Positions 28,766-39,743 of a stretch of DNA of 64,000 bases are shown piece by piece. The notes under the pieces are model-generated. The model was not told the origin of the DNA. It saw only the letters and a list, made by a program, of their open reading frames with translations, and did not search any database. Source of the stretch: Croceicoccus ponticola (lineage in GTDB: Bacteria; Pseudomonadota; Alphaproteobacteria; Sphingomonadales; Sphingomonadaceae); NCBI RefSeq assembly GCF_004004515.1, contig NZ_RXOL01000001.1, positions 248,001 to 312,000 of the forward strand, given 5' to 3'. A program made the translations under genes and the position numbers. The first letter of the stretch is position 1. Each line of letters begins with the position of its first letter.

Positions 28766-30802
28766 TTACTGACCCGGGCGTTTCCCAAGGTAATAACTCA
28801 GCGGATACGGGCCGCTTCGGTTGCCGGATTCGGGGTAGAGCGCATCGTAATAGGCCGCGTTCTCAAGCACCCGCGCGACATAGCGGCGCGTTTCGGTGAA
28901 CGGGATCGCCTCGATCCATTCGACCCAGCCAATCTCGCCCTTGCGCGGATCGCCGTTGGTGCGCAGCCATTTGCCGACATTTCCCGGCCCGGCATTATAA
29001 GCCGCGACGGCAAGCGGATAGGACCCGCCAAACGTGTTCATCATTCGGGAAAAGTACCCGGCACCAAGCTTCACGTTATACTGAGGATCGGCGATCAGCG
29101 CCTCTCGGTTGTAACTGAGGTACATTTTGCCCGCCTGTTCCTGCGCAGTGCCGGGCATAAGCTGCATCAATCCGCGGGCGCCAGCGTGGCTCATCGCATC
29201 GGTGGCGAACTGGCTTTCCTGGCGACTGATCGCGTGGATCATCGACCAGTTGCTCGTCCCCATCGGCACATCGATGCGCGGGAAGGCGTATTTGGAAAAG
29301 GCGTAGACCTGCGCGGTCGAAGCTTCGCGCCCGGCGATGACGCCAAGATCCCGGCGTCCCATATCACGCGCCAATTCGGCGATGAGCGAGAAATCCTCGG
29401 TCGTCTGCGCCTGCTGGCCCAGTTCGCGGAAGAAATACACCGCCGTGCGCCAATCGCCGATCCGCCCGACTTCGCGCGCGGCCTGAACCAGCGGGCGAGC
29501 ATTGAATTCAGCGCGCTTGGCCATCGAGGGCATCGGCAGGGTGCCGACCGGAACTTCGAGCTTGCGACCCAGTTTCTCCAGCGCGAGCTGGCCATAAAAC
29601 TGATCCGGGAATGCGGCCGCGGCTTCGTAATTGCGCCGCGCGACATCCTGCGCCCCCGACTTGTCACCGGCCAGGCCCGCGAAATAGAAACCTTTTGTGC
29701 GGGCGGGTGCTGTGCGCTGGCTCCTCGCATAAGTTTCGAACATGTCCGCAGCGCTGCGCGCATCGCCACGGGCGAGCGCGGCTTCGCCAAGCGGGTAGAA
29801 CAGCTTTTCGTATTCGTCGCGGATGCCGCTCGACATTTTCGACACGTCGGCATCGGGCGCAAAGGCTTGGGCGGCGCGCCGGGCGATGCGAACCGCCGTT
29901 GCCGTGTCGCCCATAGCCAGGGCGTCGCCCGCCTGAAGCCGCAGTTCGGTGACGAACGCTTGCGGATCGATAGGCGTGTGCGAAAGCACCGGAGCATTCG
30001 CCAAGAGATTGCGCGCAGCCGAACCCTGTCCGGTGGTGCGCAATTGCCGTGCCCGGTTGTAAAGCCAACCCGGATCGCCGCTCGCGTCTTGCGGAACGGT
30101 CAGCCCTACGGCCAGCGGGTCCTGCCCCTGCAAGGTCGCAAGCCGCGCCATCAGCAAGCCGCGCGATGCGCCGCTGACGCGCATGATCTGGCGCTGAGCA
30201 GCTTCCCTATCGGCTTGCCACAGCAACTCGTTCATCCGCGCGACCTGATCGTTCTCGCTGAAATTATTGCCGAACATCGCAGCGACCGTCGCTTCGGCTG
30301 TGGGCGACATCTTGCCACCCCGCCATGCCTCGGTCGCAACGGCCGTCGCTTCCGACCTTCCCAGCGAGCGCAAGGCGAGCGCATATTGGGCGCGGGCAAC
30401 GTTGGTGAGCGGGGGATTGCGATCGAAAAAGGCAACAAGACGGCCCGGTTCGACATATTTGTCGACCAATGCGGCCTCTGCCTTGCCCTGTAACAGATCC
30501 TGTCGCGGAAAACCGGGATATTGACTGATGAATCCGGCATATTCCTCGAACGAACCGCCGTTCTGCGCCACAAGCTGGTTCCACCGGCTGATCGCATAAG
30601 TCATCGGTCCGGTCCGGGCGGCCATGCTGCGCATCCGTGCCTTGTCCCAGTCGGACGGGCTCCACTTGATATCACCGAAAACCTGCGTCTGGCCCGGCGC
30701 ATCCTGAGCGAACGCAGGTGACGCGGATAGCCCGCCAAGCACGATGCCAAGGACACCGGCGCGAGCGAATGAAGAATATCGATTTTTTCCCATACTGGAC
30801 AT
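28766..30802 (-). CDS. slt: Soluble lytic transglycosylase (Slt70-like)
   Basis: 678 residues: signal peptide (about residues 1-32, ending SPAFA), a long alpha-helical superhelix (about 35-500, rich in TPR-like Ala/Arg helices), then a C-terminal goose-type lysozyme domain. The catalytic Glu is in SRQESQFATDAMSHAGARGL near residue 530, followed by MQLMPGTA, AYNAGPGNVGKWL and YVARVLENAA. It cleaves peptidoglycan between MurNAc and GlcNAc with 1,6-anhydro product. GGAGGG is present upstream of the ATG at 30802. The divergent neighbour is dapA. Confidence 0.93.
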   Translation of the reverse strand: MSSMGKNRYSSFARAGVLGIVLGGLSASPAFAQDAPGQTQVFGDIKWSPSDWDKARMRSMAARTGPMTYAISRWNQLVAQNGGSFEEYAGFISQYPGFPRQDLLQGKAEAALVDKYVEPGRLVAFFDRNPPLTNVARAQYALALRSLGRSEATAVATEAWRGGKMSPTAEATVAAMFGNNFSENDQVARMNELLWQADREAAQRQIMRVSGASRGLLMARLATLQGQDPLAVGLTVPQDASGDPGWLYNRARQLRTTGQGSAARNLLANAPVLSHTPIDPQAFVTELRLQAGDALAMGDTATAVRIARRAAQAFAPDADVSKMSSGIRDEYEKLFYPLGEAALARGDARSAADMFETYARSQRTAPARTKGFYFAGLAGDKSGAQDVARRNYEAAAAFPDQFYGQLALEKLGRKLEVPVGTLPMPSMAKRAEFNARPLVQAAREVGRIGDWRTAVYFFRELGQQAQTTEDFSLIAELARDMGRRDLGVIAGREASTAQVYAFSKYAFPRIDVPMGTSNWSMIHAISRQESQFATDAMSHAGARGLMQLMPGTAQEQAGKMYLSYNREALIADPQYNVKLGAGYFSRMMNTFGGSYPLAVAAYNAGPGNVGKWLRTNGDPRKGEIGWVEWIEAIPFTETRRYVARVLENAAYYDALYPESGNRSGPYPLSYYLGKRPGQ

Positions 30803-30928
30803 TATAGGGAAACCCTCCTTATCAGCCCCTGAACGGGTAACCCTGAACGATTAACTCAAGCGCATCGTTCCGTGTTAACCAATCAAGACTTACGAACAAC
30901 AATAGCACTTTTTGCGGAGCCTTTCTCG

Positions 30929-31810
30929 ATGTTTTCAGGGTCCATTCCCGCTCTCGTGACGCCTTTTCGTGACGGTTCGGTCGACGAATCCGCCTTTCGG
31001 CAGCTGATCGACTGGCAGATCGAGAACGGCTCGAACGGATTGGTGCCGTGCGGCACGACAGGGGAAGCTTCGACGCTTACGAATGCCGAACACCATCGCG
31101 TCATCGAAATCTGCGTCGAACATACGGCGGGGCGGGTTCCGGTCATCGCCGGATGCGGTTCCAACGATACTGCCAATGCGCTGATGCACATGATCTTTTC
31201 GAAACGTTACGGCGCCACCGCGGCACTCGTTGTAGCGCCATATTACAACCGGCCCAGCCAAGCCGGGCTGATCGCCCATTTTTCGCATCTGGCCGAAAAC
31301 TGCGATCTGCCGATCGTGCTTTACAACGTGCCGGGCCGCACGGTGACGGATATAGAGCCCGAGACGGTATGCGAACTGGCGAAGCGGTTTCCCGACGGGA
31401 TCGTCGGCATCAAGGACGCGAGCGGCGATCTGTCGCGGGTGGTCGATCATCGCATGGGCATCGGTCCGGATTTCTGCCAGCTTTCGGGTGATGACGAACT
31501 GTCGCTGCCAGCGAACGCGGCGGGTGCCTCGGGCTGCATTTCGGTGACCGCCAATGTCGCGCCAAAGCTGTGCGCCGAATTCCAGCAGGCCTGCGTCGAA
31601 AACGATTTCACCCGCGCGCGTGAAATCAACGATCTGCTTTACCCGCTCCATTACGCGATGTTCGAGGATGCGAGCCCCGCGCCGTGCAAATACGCCCTTT
31701 CGCGCGTGCACGCCTGGATGACCGATGACTTGCGCCTGCCGCTGGTCAAGTGTTCGGAAAAAGCCAAGGCCGCAGTGGACGCAGCTTTGGTGCACGCGGG
31801 ACTGATCTGA
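30929..31810 (+). CDS. dapA: 4-hydroxy-tetrahydrodipicolinate synthase
   Basis: 293 residues from the ATG at 30929 (MFSGSIPALVTPFRDG), with GGAG ten bases upstream; the longer reading from 30872 is rejected. The Schiff-base lysine is in GIKDASGD near residue 162, and GTTGEASTLTNAEHH and YNVPGRT are the standard substrate-site motifs. It condenses pyruvate with aspartate semialdehyde for lysine and diaminopimelate synthesis, so it feeds cell-wall building. smpB follows on the same strand after 182 bases in which I see only a CCATGG-containing inverted repeat. Confidence 0.96.
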   Translation: MFSGSIPALVTPFRDGSVDESAFRQLIDWQIENGSNGLVPCGTTGEASTLTNAEHHRVIEICVEHTAGRVPVIAGCGSNDTANALMHMIFSKRYGATAALVVAPYYNRPSQAGLIAHFSHLAENCDLPIVLYNVPGRTVTDIEPETVCELAKRFPDGIVGIKDASGDLSRVVDHRMGIGPDFCQLSGDDELSLPANAAGASGCISVTANVAPKLCAEFQQACVENDFTRAREINDLLYPLHYAMFEDASPAPCKYALSRVHAWMTDDLRLPLVKCSEKAKAAVDAALVHAGLI

Positions 31811-31992
31811 TCCCGATAACGTGAGGCCACACGTAGCGATCGGCACGCACTCTCGTCGCCCATCGCTACATTTCCATGGTGAGCCATGGCCAGCGCCTCG
31901 TTTACGCTACCTCCCAAGCCGCGAAACGCATATCGGTGCGGCAATGCGGTGAAACCCTTCCGTTTTTGCCGTCATGCTCCTACATGCGCGTC

Positions 31993-32475
31993 ATGGCCCG
32001 CCCCAAACCCATCGCGTTCGAAAAAACCAAGGTCGTCGCCGAAAATCGGCGCGCGCGGTTCGACTATTTCATCGAAGACAAGTTCGAGGCCGGCATTGCG
32101 CTGACCGGGACCGAGGTAAAGGCGCTGCGTTCGGGCGAGGGGTCGATCGCTGAATCATATGCTGAAATTCGCGACGGGCAGGTATGGCTCGTCAACGCCA
32201 ATGTGCCGGAATTCAGCCACGGTAACCGCTTCAACCACGTGCCGAAGCGCCCGCGCAAGCTGCTGCTCCATGCCCGCGAGATCGAGAAGCTGTTCGGTTC
32301 GGTGGAGCGCAAGGGCATGACGCTCGTGCCGCTGTCGGTCTATTTCAATTCCAAGGGCCGGGCAAAAGTCGAACTGGCGCTGGCCAAAGGCAAGCAGGCG
32401 CACGACAAGCGGGCTACGGTGAAGGACCGCGACTGGAAACGGGACAAGGCGCGGGTCATGCGCGAACACGGATGA
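31993..32475 (+). CDS. smpB: SsrA-binding protein SmpB
   Basis: 160 residues from the ATG at 31993 ([20 protein letters not shown]); another ATG at 31984 adds three residues. The beta-barrel core is recognisable: [49 protein letters not shown], then LLLHAREI and [20 protein letters not shown]. The basic C-terminal tail is [20 protein letters not shown], used for decoding-centre contacts. It delivers tmRNA to stalled ribosomes; no ssrA gene was recognised in the window. Confidence 0.95.
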   Translation: MARPKPIAFEKTKVVAENRRARFDYFIEDKFEAGIALTGTEVKALRSGEGSIAESYAEIRDGQVWLVNANVPEFSHGNRFNHVPKRPRKLLLHAREIEKLFGSVERKGMTLVPLSVYFNSKGRAKVELALAKGKQAHDKRATVKDRDWKRDKARVMREHG

Positions 32476-32657
32476 CCGAAGTTTCGCCGGCGTGACCGCG
32501 CTGGCTTTGGGGCTGAGGAAAGCGCCCTGTTGATGACAAGTCACGTTGGGCCGGGCATGATATTTGCGTAGGCGTTCACCAGCCGTGTATCTGTTGTTCG
32601 CTATTGGGGGGTAGTGACCGGGTTGATTGTCCGGTCGTGACGGCAAGAAAGAGGTTC

Positions 32658-33278
32658 ATGACCAAGGGCTTTGCCAGCCGCTTTGCGGGTTGGGCGCGGT
32701 CGAAGATGCCGACTCGCGAACAGATGGAGCGCAACCGCTTCATCCGTCCTTATGCGCATCGCGTGCTGCGTTCCGAACTCTGGCGCTTCACCCGGCGGTC
32801 GGTGCCGCGTGGCGTGGCGCTGGGCATTGCTGCGGGTATCATCATTCCGTTGGGGCAGATTTTCGTTGCGGCCATGCTCGCTTTGCCGTTTCGCGCCAAC
32901 GTTCCGGTGGCCGCCGCGCTGACGTTCATCACCAATCCCATAACGACGCCGTTCGTCTGGTGGTTTGCCAACTGGCTCGGCACCGTCCTGCTTCGCATGG
33001 ATGAAGTCACGCAGGTTGCGCCGTTCAGCGCGGCCATGCAGCAGACCGAATTCGACAAGTTTCTCGAATGGCTGACCGGAGAGACGCTGGTCACCGCGTT
33101 TGGGCTCGTCGCTTTGGCATCGGTTTGCAGCGCGGTCAGCTATCTGGTTTCTGCCTGGGCATGGCGCTGGTGGATTGGACGTAAGCGGTTGCGCGCCATG
33201 CGGTTGCGCCGCGAAAGGCTCGAGCGCGCGCGCCATGCCCATGCCCATGTTCACGCCGAAGCCGAAGCGGAGCTCTGA
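32658..33278 (+). CDS. DUF2062 family membrane protein
   Basis: 206 residues from the ATG at 32658, with AGAGG upstream. A basic N-terminal segment (RMMPTREQMER type) is followed by the DUF2062 core: FTRRSVPRGVALGIAAGIII and FITNPITTPFVWWFANWLG, with three to four membrane segments. A highly basic tail ends with a His/Ala/Glu-rich stretch (RHAHAHVHAEAEAEL) that might bind metal. Function is unknown for the family. Its stop overlaps the cckA start (TGATG), so the two are translationally coupled, which hints at a membrane role close to the kinase. Confidence 0.85.
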   Translation: MTKGFASRFAGWARSKMPTREQMERNRFIRPYAHRVLRSELWRFTRRSVPRGVALGIAAGIIIPLGQIFVAAMLALPFRANVPVAAALTFITNPITTPFVWWFANWLGTVLLRMDEVTQVAPFSAAMQQTEFDKFLEWLTGETLVTAFGLVALASVCSAVSYLVSAWAWRWWIGRKRLRAMRLRRERLERARHAHAHVHAEAEAEL

Positions 33279-35689
33279 TGTTCGGACCGCTCCGGGAACC
33301 GCCGCGGCGCAGTGTGCCGGATTGGGTCCTGATCGGCACCGCCGTGCTCGCCAGCGCGGTGGCGGTCCAGTTGATGACGGACTTGTGGCAACTAACCGTC
33401 GCCTATGCCGGAGCGCTGGTCGCATTTGTCGCGGTGATGCGCGCGGCGGTCAGGCGCGTGCCGGTGGATGCCGAAGAAAAGCTCGCACCTCCCGACTGGT
33501 CGGTGACCGTCGCCGCGATCGAGCGTCCCGATGTGGCAACTGTAATCACCGAACGCAGCGGCAAGGTCGTGTGCGCCAACACGCGTTATGGCGAATGGTT
33601 CGGGTTCTATAACGCTCCGCCGCAATTGGCGCTGGACGAGGAATCGCAGACTCGGCTCGTCGAAGCTGCGCGAGAGGCGTGGCGCGCGGGCGAAGCGAGC
33701 GTATCGCTGCTCGTCGGCACGAGCGGGCGCTGGCATGCGGACTTGCGCCGCGCGGGACGGGGCCAGAACCACCTCGTCTGGGAATTCGCTCCTGTCGAAA
33801 TGGTGGATCTTGGCGCGCGGCTTGTGCGACAGCTTGACGACAAGCTTGGCCGGGCACTGGGCGCGGCCGGCATCCAGGCGGTCGCCGTCAGCGCGGAGGG
33901 TGAAATCCTTGGCGCCAATGCCGATTTCGCCCGCCGCGCCGCTGCCGACCGCCCCGAAAACCTCGTCGGCCGGGAATTCGTCGAGTATCTGACGGCGGAC
34001 GATTACGACCGCATTTACTATGCGCGCGAAGGTACCAGCGGCGAAGACTTACGTCTGATCCATTTGCCTGTTGTCGATCCCGACCTTTCGATGGCGAACG
34101 GGCGTGACGCGCCGGTTCTGTTTTTGATCATCGAAGGCGGCCTGCACGCGGGAAATTCGGCGGCGTTGCCTGAAATCGAAAGCTTGTTGGCTTTGCTTCC
34201 CCTTGGTCTGGCGATGACCGATCGTGACGGGCGGTTCCTTTTTGCGAACAAGGCCTTCCGCCGCGCCGCAGGGCTCGAAACGGTTGGCGAAATCCCGCCG
34301 TTTCCGTCCGATCTCGTGGTGCGCGAGGATAAAGGCGCGCTCGCCGATTCGATCCGGCGCCATGCAGCTGGCACGCCGAGTTCGGGGGCATTGCCGGTCC
34401 GGCTCCACGCCAGCGCAGAAGAACCCGTAACGCTCAGCCTTGCAGGCGTGCGCGGGCTTGGCGAAGCGGCGGTCCTGCTCAGCCTGAAGGACACGACCGA
34501 AGAAACGCGGCTCAAGCGGCAGGTGGCGCAAGCGACCAAGATGCAGGCTGTCGGGCAGCTTGCCGGCGGTGTCGCGCATGACTTCAACAACGTGCTTACC
34601 GCGATCATCGGCTATTGCGATCTCATGCTGCTGCGCCATGCGCCGGGTGACAGCGATTACGACGACATCCAGCAGATCAAGGCCAATTCCAACCGCGCGG
34701 CATCGTTGACGCGGCAATTGCTCGCATTTTCGCGGCAACAAACCCTGCGGCCCCAAGTGTTGCAATTGCCCGATGTCGTGTCCGAAGTTTCTGCCCTGCT
34801 GAAGCGGCTGATAGGCGAAAAGATCCGATTGGAGGTCAAGCACGACCGCGCGCTGGGCGCGGTGCGGGCCGATCCGCAGCAGCTCGAACAAGTCATCGTG
34901 AACCTTGCCGTCAATGCGCGCGACGCGATGCTGGCCAAGGGCGAAGTTGGAACGCTCACGATTTCTACCCGCAAGGTCACGCCACGCGATGTTCGCGCGC
35001 TGAAGAACGAGATTCTTCCGCTGGGCAACTATACCGCGCTGGTTGTCGAAGACACCGGTGAGGGCATTCCGGCGGACATGCTCGGAAAGATTTTCGAGCC
35101 GTTCTTCACGACAAAGGAAACCGGCAAGGGCACCGGCCTCGGCCTATCGACCGTCTACGGCATCGTGAAGCAGTCCGACGGGTTCATCTTCGCCGACAGC
35201 GAGCCGGGTGAGGGCGCCCGTTTCTGCGTCTATCTGCCGGTCGATGCCACCTTGGCCGGCGAAGCACCGCCCGAACCGAAGCGCGAGGCCGAACCGCGCG
35301 CGGCCTTTGGCGGGACCGGCAAGATCCTGTTGGTGGAGGACGAAGACACGGTGCGCGCCGTCGCAGAACGTGCGCTGGTGCGCCAAGGATACACCGTGAC
35401 CACCGCGGCCGACGGTGAGGAGGGGCTTGAACACGTGCGTGGTGGCGCCGAATTCGACCTCGTTCTGTCAGATGTTGTGATGCCGACAATGGACGGGCCG
35501 GCCATGGCGCGAGAGATTCGCAAGTTACGGCCCGACATGCCCGTTCTGTTCATGTCCGGCTATGCCGAGGAACAATTGCGGCGCGAGATCGACATTGCGT
35601 CCATGTATTTCCTACCAAAGCCTTTTTCGGTCGCACAGATCGGGGAAAAGGTCGCATCGGTACTGGGCGCAACGCGTCAACCGACCTAA
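33278..35689 (+). CDS. cckA: Cell-cycle hybrid sensor histidine kinase CckA
   Basis: 803 residues. Two N-terminal membrane helices (about 13-55) are followed by two PAS-like domains (about 75-380). The HisKA segment [20 protein letters not shown] carries H434. The ATPase domain has [20 protein letters not shown] and the G2 box [22 protein letters not shown]-terminal receiver domain has acceptor D732 in [11 protein letters not shown]. This order is the CckA type, which through ChpT phosphorylates CtrA and CpdR. It is coupled to the DUF2062 gene by a one-base overlap and precedes recA by about 130 bases. ChpT and CtrA are not in the window. Confidence 0.93.
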   Translation: MFGPLREPPRRSVPDWVLIGTAVLASAVAVQLMTDLWQLTVAYAGALVAFVAVMRAAVRRVPVDAEEKLAPPDWSVTVAAIERPDVATVITERSGKVVCANTRYGEWFGFYNAPPQLALDEESQTRLVEAAREAWRAGEASVSLLVGTSGRWHADLRRAGRGQNHLVWEFAPVEMVDLGARLVRQLDDKLGRALGAAGIQAVAVSAEGEILGANADFARRAAADRPENLVGREFVEYLTADDYDRIYYAREGTSGEDLRLIHLPVVDPDLSMANGRDAPVLFLIIEGGLHAGNSAALPEIESLLALLPLGLAMTDRDGRFLFANKAFRRAAGLETVGEIPPFPSDLVVREDKGALADSIRRHAAGTPSSGALPVRLHASAEEPVTLSLAGVRGLGEAAVLLSLKDTTEETRLKRQVAQATKMQAVGQLAGGVAHDFNNVLTAIIGYCDLMLLRHAPGDSDYDDIQQIKANSNRAASLTRQLLAFSRQQTLRPQVLQLPDVVSEVSALLKRLIGEKIRLEVKHDRALGAVRADPQQLEQVIVNLAVNARDAMLAKGEVGTLTISTRKVTPRDVRALKNEILPLGNYTALVVEDTGEGIPADMLGKIFEPFFTTKETGKGTGLGLSTVYGIVKQSDGFIFADSEPGEGARFCVYLPVDATLAGEAPPEPKREAEPRAAFGGTGKILLVEDEDTVRAVAERALVRQGYTVTTAADGEEGLEHVRGGAEFDLVLSDVVMPTMDGPAMAREIRKLRPDMPVLFMSGYAEEQLRREIDIASMYFLPKPFSVAQIGEKVASVLGATRQPT

Positions 35690-35728
35690 CATGTTAAATG
35701 GCACCGCGGAACCGTCGCGGTAATTTTC

Positions 35729-35743
35729 GTTCTCCCCTTGTTC
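35729..35743 (+). promoter_or_regulatory. LexA (SOS) box upstream of recA
   Basis: GTTC-N7-GTTC (35729-35732 and 35740-35743), the alphaproteobacterial SOS operator. The second half also forms GTTC-N5-GAAC (35740-35752). It lies 76 bases before the recA ATG, in the expected promoter region. Confidence 0.88.
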
Positions 35744-35818
35744 CACTAGAACAAATGGGATACATCGTTCTCAGCCGGTCATCTGATCGGGGGCGTAAAC
35801 GATGCGGAGTTCGAGAAG

Positions 35819-36877
35819 ATGGCTGCGAATCTCAAGTTGGTGGACAAGGAAAGCAACGTGGACCGGCAAAAAGCGCTAGACGCTGCTCTCGCTCAAATCG
35901 ACCGTGCCTTTGGCAAGGGATCGGCGATGAAACTCGGCTCGAAAGAGACGATGAACATCGAGACGATTTCTACCGGATCGTTGGGGCTCGATATAGCATT
36001 GGGCGTCGGTGGCCTGCCTAAGGGGCGCGTTATCGAGATTTACGGGCCCGAAAGCTCGGGTAAGACGACCCTGGCCCTGCACGTGATCGCAGAAGCGCAG
36101 AAGAACGGTGGTACGGCCGCTTTCATCGACGCCGAACATGCGCTGGATCCGGTTTATGCCAAGAAGCTGGGCGTCAACATCGACGAACTGATCGTCTCTC
36201 AGCCCGACACCGGTGAGCAGGCGTTGGAAATCACCGACACTCTGGTTCGATCCAATGCCATCGACGTGCTGGTGGTCGATTCGGTCGCCGCACTCGTGCC
36301 GCGGGCAGAGATCGAAGGCGAGATGGGCGACAGCCACGTCGGGCTTCAGGCCCGCCTGATGAGCCAGTCGTTGCGCAAGCTGACCGGTTCGATCAACCGT
36401 TCGAAGTGCATGGTGATCTTCATCAACCAGCTGCGCATGAAAATCGGCGTGATGTACGGCAACCCTGAGACGACGACGGGCGGCAACGCACTCAAGTTTT
36501 ATGCTTCTGTCCGGCTCGATATCCGCCGCACCGGCCAGATCAAGGATCGCGACGAAATCGTCGGCAATGCGACGCGGGTCAAGGTCGTGAAGAACAAGGT
36601 CGCGCCGCCGTTCAAGCAGGTCGAATTCGACATCATGTACGGCGAGGGCATTTCAAAGATCGGTGAGATCCTCGATCTCGGCGTGAAAGCGGGCATCGTC
36701 GAAAAGTCGGGTGCCTGGTTCAGCTATGATTCGATTCGCATCGGGCAGGGACGCGAAAACTCGAAAACTTTCCTCAAGGAAAATCCCGAGCTTTGCGCAA
36801 AGCTCGAAGAGGCAATCCGCGGCAAGACCGAGGTGGTTGCCGAAAAGATGATGACCGGCCCCGACGAAGAGGAATGA
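35819..36877 (+). CDS. recA: Recombinase RecA
   Basis: 352 residues, full length. Walker [10 protein letters not shown] is near residues 75-83, Walker [13 protein letters not shown] in the middle, and the L2 region [20 protein letters not shown] is intact. It forms the ATP-dependent filament for recombination and activates LexA self-cleavage. GGAG lies upstream of the start, and the LexA box at 35729 makes it SOS-regulated. The acidic tail ends TGPDEEE. Followed by a strong terminator and then alaS. Confidence 0.98.
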   Translation: MAANLKLVDKESNVDRQKALDAALAQIDRAFGKGSAMKLGSKETMNIETISTGSLGLDIALGVGGLPKGRVIEIYGPESSGKTTLALHVIAEAQKNGGTAAFIDAEHALDPVYAKKLGVNIDELIVSQPDTGEQALEITDTLVRSNAIDVLVVDSVAALVPRAEIEGEMGDSHVGLQARLMSQSLRKLTGSINRSKCMVIFINQLRMKIGVMYGNPETTTGGNALKFYASVRLDIRRTGQIKDRDEIVGNATRVKVVKNKVAPPFKQVEFDIMYGEGISKIGEILDLGVKAGIVEKSGAWFSYDSIRIGQGRENSKTFLKENPELCAKLEEAIRGKTEVVAEKMMTGPDEEE

Positions 36878-36912
36878 TAGTTCCTTAGTTCAAGGTCTTG
36901 ATAGGTCCTGGT

Positions 36913-36955
36913 GGGGCGGGTCCGGCATATCGCCGGGGCCGCCCTTTCATTTTTC
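36913..36955 (+). terminator. Rho-independent terminator of recA
   Basis: A two-part stem: GGGCGG (from 36915) pairs with CCGCCC (to about 36944), with CCGG-catatcg-CCGG inside, then TTTCATTTTT. It begins 36 bases after the recA stop. Confidence 0.85.
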
Positions 36956-37067
36956 GGCTTATAGATATGTTTCGATCGATCCGATCGGTTTTGGCGATAC
37001 TCATGACCGGGAATAGTCGACATGTTCGATCTTGTCGCAAAAGCGCGGGTCGCCTAACTGCCTTGGC

Positions 37068-39722
37068 ATGACATCGACCAACGACATCCGCACGTCCTTC
37101 CTCGACTATTTTAGCAAGGCCGGGCACGAGAAAGTCCATTCGGCGCCACTGGTGCCGTATAACGATCCGACGCTGATGTTCGTCAACGCGGGCATGGTGC
37201 CGTTCAAGAACGTTTTTACGGGACTTGAAACACGCGATCCACCGCGCGCAACTTCGTCGCAAAAGTGCGTACGCGCGGGCGGGAAGCACAACGATCTCGA
37301 CAATGTCGGCTATACGGCCCGACATCACACTTTCTTCGAAATGCTCGGCAATTTTTCGTTCGGAGACTATTTTAAGGAGCAGGCGATCGTCCATGCGTGG
37401 ACATTGCTGACCAAGGAATGGGGCATCCCGGCAGACAAGCTGACGACGACGGTCTATCACACCGATGACGAGGCGTTCGCGCTATGGAAGAAGATCGCCG
37501 GGCTTCCTGACGAAAGGATCATTCGAATCCCGACGTCGGACAACTTCTGGTCGATGGGCGATACCGGGCCGTGCGGTCCGTGCAGCGAAATTTTCTACGA
37601 TCATGGCGCGCATATTGCCGGTGGCCCGCCGGGTTCGCCCGATGAAGACGGTGACCGTTTCATCGAGATCTGGAACCTCGTCTTCATGCAGTTCGAGCAA
37701 AAGGCCGACGGCAACCGAGAGGCTTTGCCCAAGCCTTCGATCGACACTGGCATGGGGTTGGAACGTATTTCCGCCGTGATGCAGGGCGTACACGACAACT
37801 ACGACATCGACGTGTTCAAAGCGCTGATCTCGGCGTCCGAAAGCATGACCGGAGTCAGGGCCGAAGGCCCGCAACGCGCCAGCCACCGGGTGATCGCCGA
37901 TCACCTGCGCTCGACCAGCTTCCTGCTTGCCGATGGCGTCCTGCCGTCGAATGAAGGGCGCGGCTATGTCCTGCGCCGCATCATGCGCCGCGCTATGCGC
38001 CACGCGCATATCCTTGGTGCAAGCGAGCCCTTGATGCACCGCCTGGTCCCTTCGCTCGTGGCGGAAATGGGTCAGGCTTATCCCGAACTTTCACGCGCGC
38101 AGGCACTGATCAGCGAAGTGTTGGAGCGTGAGGAAACGCGTTTCCGCCAGACGCTCGACAAGGGGCTCAGGTTGCTTGACGAAGCGACGATCGACATGGC
38201 CGAAGGTGCTGAATTGCCCGGCGAAACCGCGTTCCGGCTCTACGACACGTTCGGCTTTCCCTACGACCTGACCGAAGATGCCCTGCGTTCTCGGGGAATT
38301 GGCGTCGATCGCGACGGGTTCGATGCGGCGATGGCCCAACAGAAGGCCGCCGCACGTGCCGCGTGGAAGGGCAGTGGCGATGCGGCATCTGGCGAAGTGT
38401 GGTTCGATATCGCCGAGCGCGAAGGCGCCACCGAATTCACCGGATACACTGCCACCGATGGCGAAGGGCAGGTTGTCGCATTGTTGATCGACGGCGCCGA
38501 AGTGCAAACGGCGCAGGCCGGACAGGATGTCGTCGTCCTCACCAACCAGACCCCATTTTATGGCGAAAGCGGCGGGCAGTCGGGTGACGCGGGCATAATC
38601 ACCGGCAAGGAAGGGCTGTCAGTTAAGGTCGGCGACACCTCCAAGCCGCTCGGCAGGCTGAACGCCCATCACGGCACGATCGAAAGCGGCACGATCGCGG
38701 TTGGCGACACGGTCCACATGTCGGTCGATGTCGTTCGGCGAGATGCCATTCGTGCCAACCATTCGGCGACGCACCTCTTGCATGCGGCACTGCGCCACCG
38801 GCTTGGCGAGCATGTCACGCAAAAGGGTTCGTTGGTCGCTGCCGATCGCCTGCGGTTCGATTATTCGCATCCCAAGGCTCTGACCGATGCCGACATTCGC
38901 GCTATCGAGTCGGAAGTAAACGCCCAGATCCGCAGCAACGAACCCGTCACGACGCGGCTGATGAGCCCCGATGACGCCATCGAGGCTGGCGCGATGGCGC
39001 TGTTCGGCGAAAAGTATGGCGATGAAGTACGCGTGCTGACGATGGGCAAAAATCCGGACACAAAAGCATATTCGGTCGAACTGTGTGGCGGCACCCATGT
39101 CAACGCGCTGGGCGACATTGCTGTGTTCCGCATCATTTCGGAAAGCGCGGTTTCATCGGGCGTGCGTCGCATCGAGGCGCTGACCGGCGAAGCGGCTCGC
39201 GATTGGCTCGTCGGGCGTGAAGATGCATTGAAGGCGATAGCGTCGGCAATGAAGGCGGCACCGGACGAAGTGACCGGACGCGTGCTGGCCCTGATCGATG
39301 ATCGTAAACGGCTTGAGCGTGAACTGGCAGAGGCGAAGAAGGCGCTGGCTCTGGCCGGGACCGGTGGCGCCGGGGCCGCTGCTCCGGCGGACGAAGATGT
39401 CGGCGGCATCGCATTTTCCGGACAAGTTCTGCAGGGCATGGATCCCAAGGAATTGCGCGGGCTTTTGGATGAGGCGAAGAAGCGCATTGGTTCGGGTGTG
39501 GCGGCGATTGCAGCGGTAAATGAGGGTCGGGCGGCGTTCGCGGTTGCAGTTACGGACGACCTGACCGATCGCTTCAGCGCGGTCGAGCTGGTTCGCAAGG
39601 GAGTCGAGGCGTTGGGCGGGAAGGGTGGCGGTGGCCGTGCCGACATGGCCCAAGGTGGCGGGCCCGATGCCGACAAGGCAGATGCGGCGATCGCGGCGGT
39701 TAGGGAATCGCTCGCCGGTTAA
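37068..39722 (+). CDS. alaS: Alanyl-tRNA synthetase
   Basis: 884 residues from the ATG at 37068 ([20 protein letters not shown]), the family's standard start; the reading from 37032 adds 12 residues without support. Class II catalytic motifs are early ([33 protein letters not shown]). The editing domain has [12 protein letters not shown] and [12 protein letters not shown]. The C-terminal part is a coiled-coil/DHHA1-like domain ([15 protein letters not shown], then [11 protein letters not shown]). It charges tRNA-Ala. The 190-base gap after recA holds only the recA terminator. Confidence 0.97.
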   Translation: MTSTNDIRTSFLDYFSKAGHEKVHSAPLVPYNDPTLMFVNAGMVPFKNVFTGLETRDPPRATSSQKCVRAGGKHNDLDNVGYTARHHTFFEMLGNFSFGDYFKEQAIVHAWTLLTKEWGIPADKLTTTVYHTDDEAFALWKKIAGLPDERIIRIPTSDNFWSMGDTGPCGPCSEIFYDHGAHIAGGPPGSPDEDGDRFIEIWNLVFMQFEQKADGNREALPKPSIDTGMGLERISAVMQGVHDNYDIDVFKALISASESMTGVRAEGPQRASHRVIADHLRSTSFLLADGVLPSNEGRGYVLRRIMRRAMRHAHILGASEPLMHRLVPSLVAEMGQAYPELSRAQALISEVLEREETRFRQTLDKGLRLLDEATIDMAEGAELPGETAFRLYDTFGFPYDLTEDALRSRGIGVDRDGFDAAMAQQKAAARAAWKGSGDAASGEVWFDIAEREGATEFTGYTATDGEGQVVALLIDGAEVQTAQAGQDVVVLTNQTPFYGESGGQSGDAGIITGKEGLSVKVGDTSKPLGRLNAHHGTIESGTIAVGDTVHMSVDVVRRDAIRANHSATHLLHAALRHRLGEHVTQKGSLVAADRLRFDYSHPKALTDADIRAIESEVNAQIRSNEPVTTRLMSPDDAIEAGAMALFGEKYGDEVRVLTMGKNPDTKAYSVELCGGTHVNALGDIAVFRIISESAVSSGVRRIEALTGEAARDWLVGREDALKAIASAMKAAPDEVTGRVLALIDDRKRLERELAEAKKALALAGTGGAGAAAPADEDVGGIAFSGQVLQGMDPKELRGLLDEAKKRIGSGVAAIAAVNEGRAAFAVAVTDDLTDRFSAVELVRKGVEALGGKGGGGRADMAQGGGPDADKADAAIAAVRESLAG

Positions 39723-39743
39723 TCGCCAGCCGCGTCGGTAAGG

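Noticed and set aside
30851-30888. CtrA-type sites (TTAA-N7-TTAA) upstream of dapA.
   Set aside because: The two TTAA are 20 bases apart, not seven.
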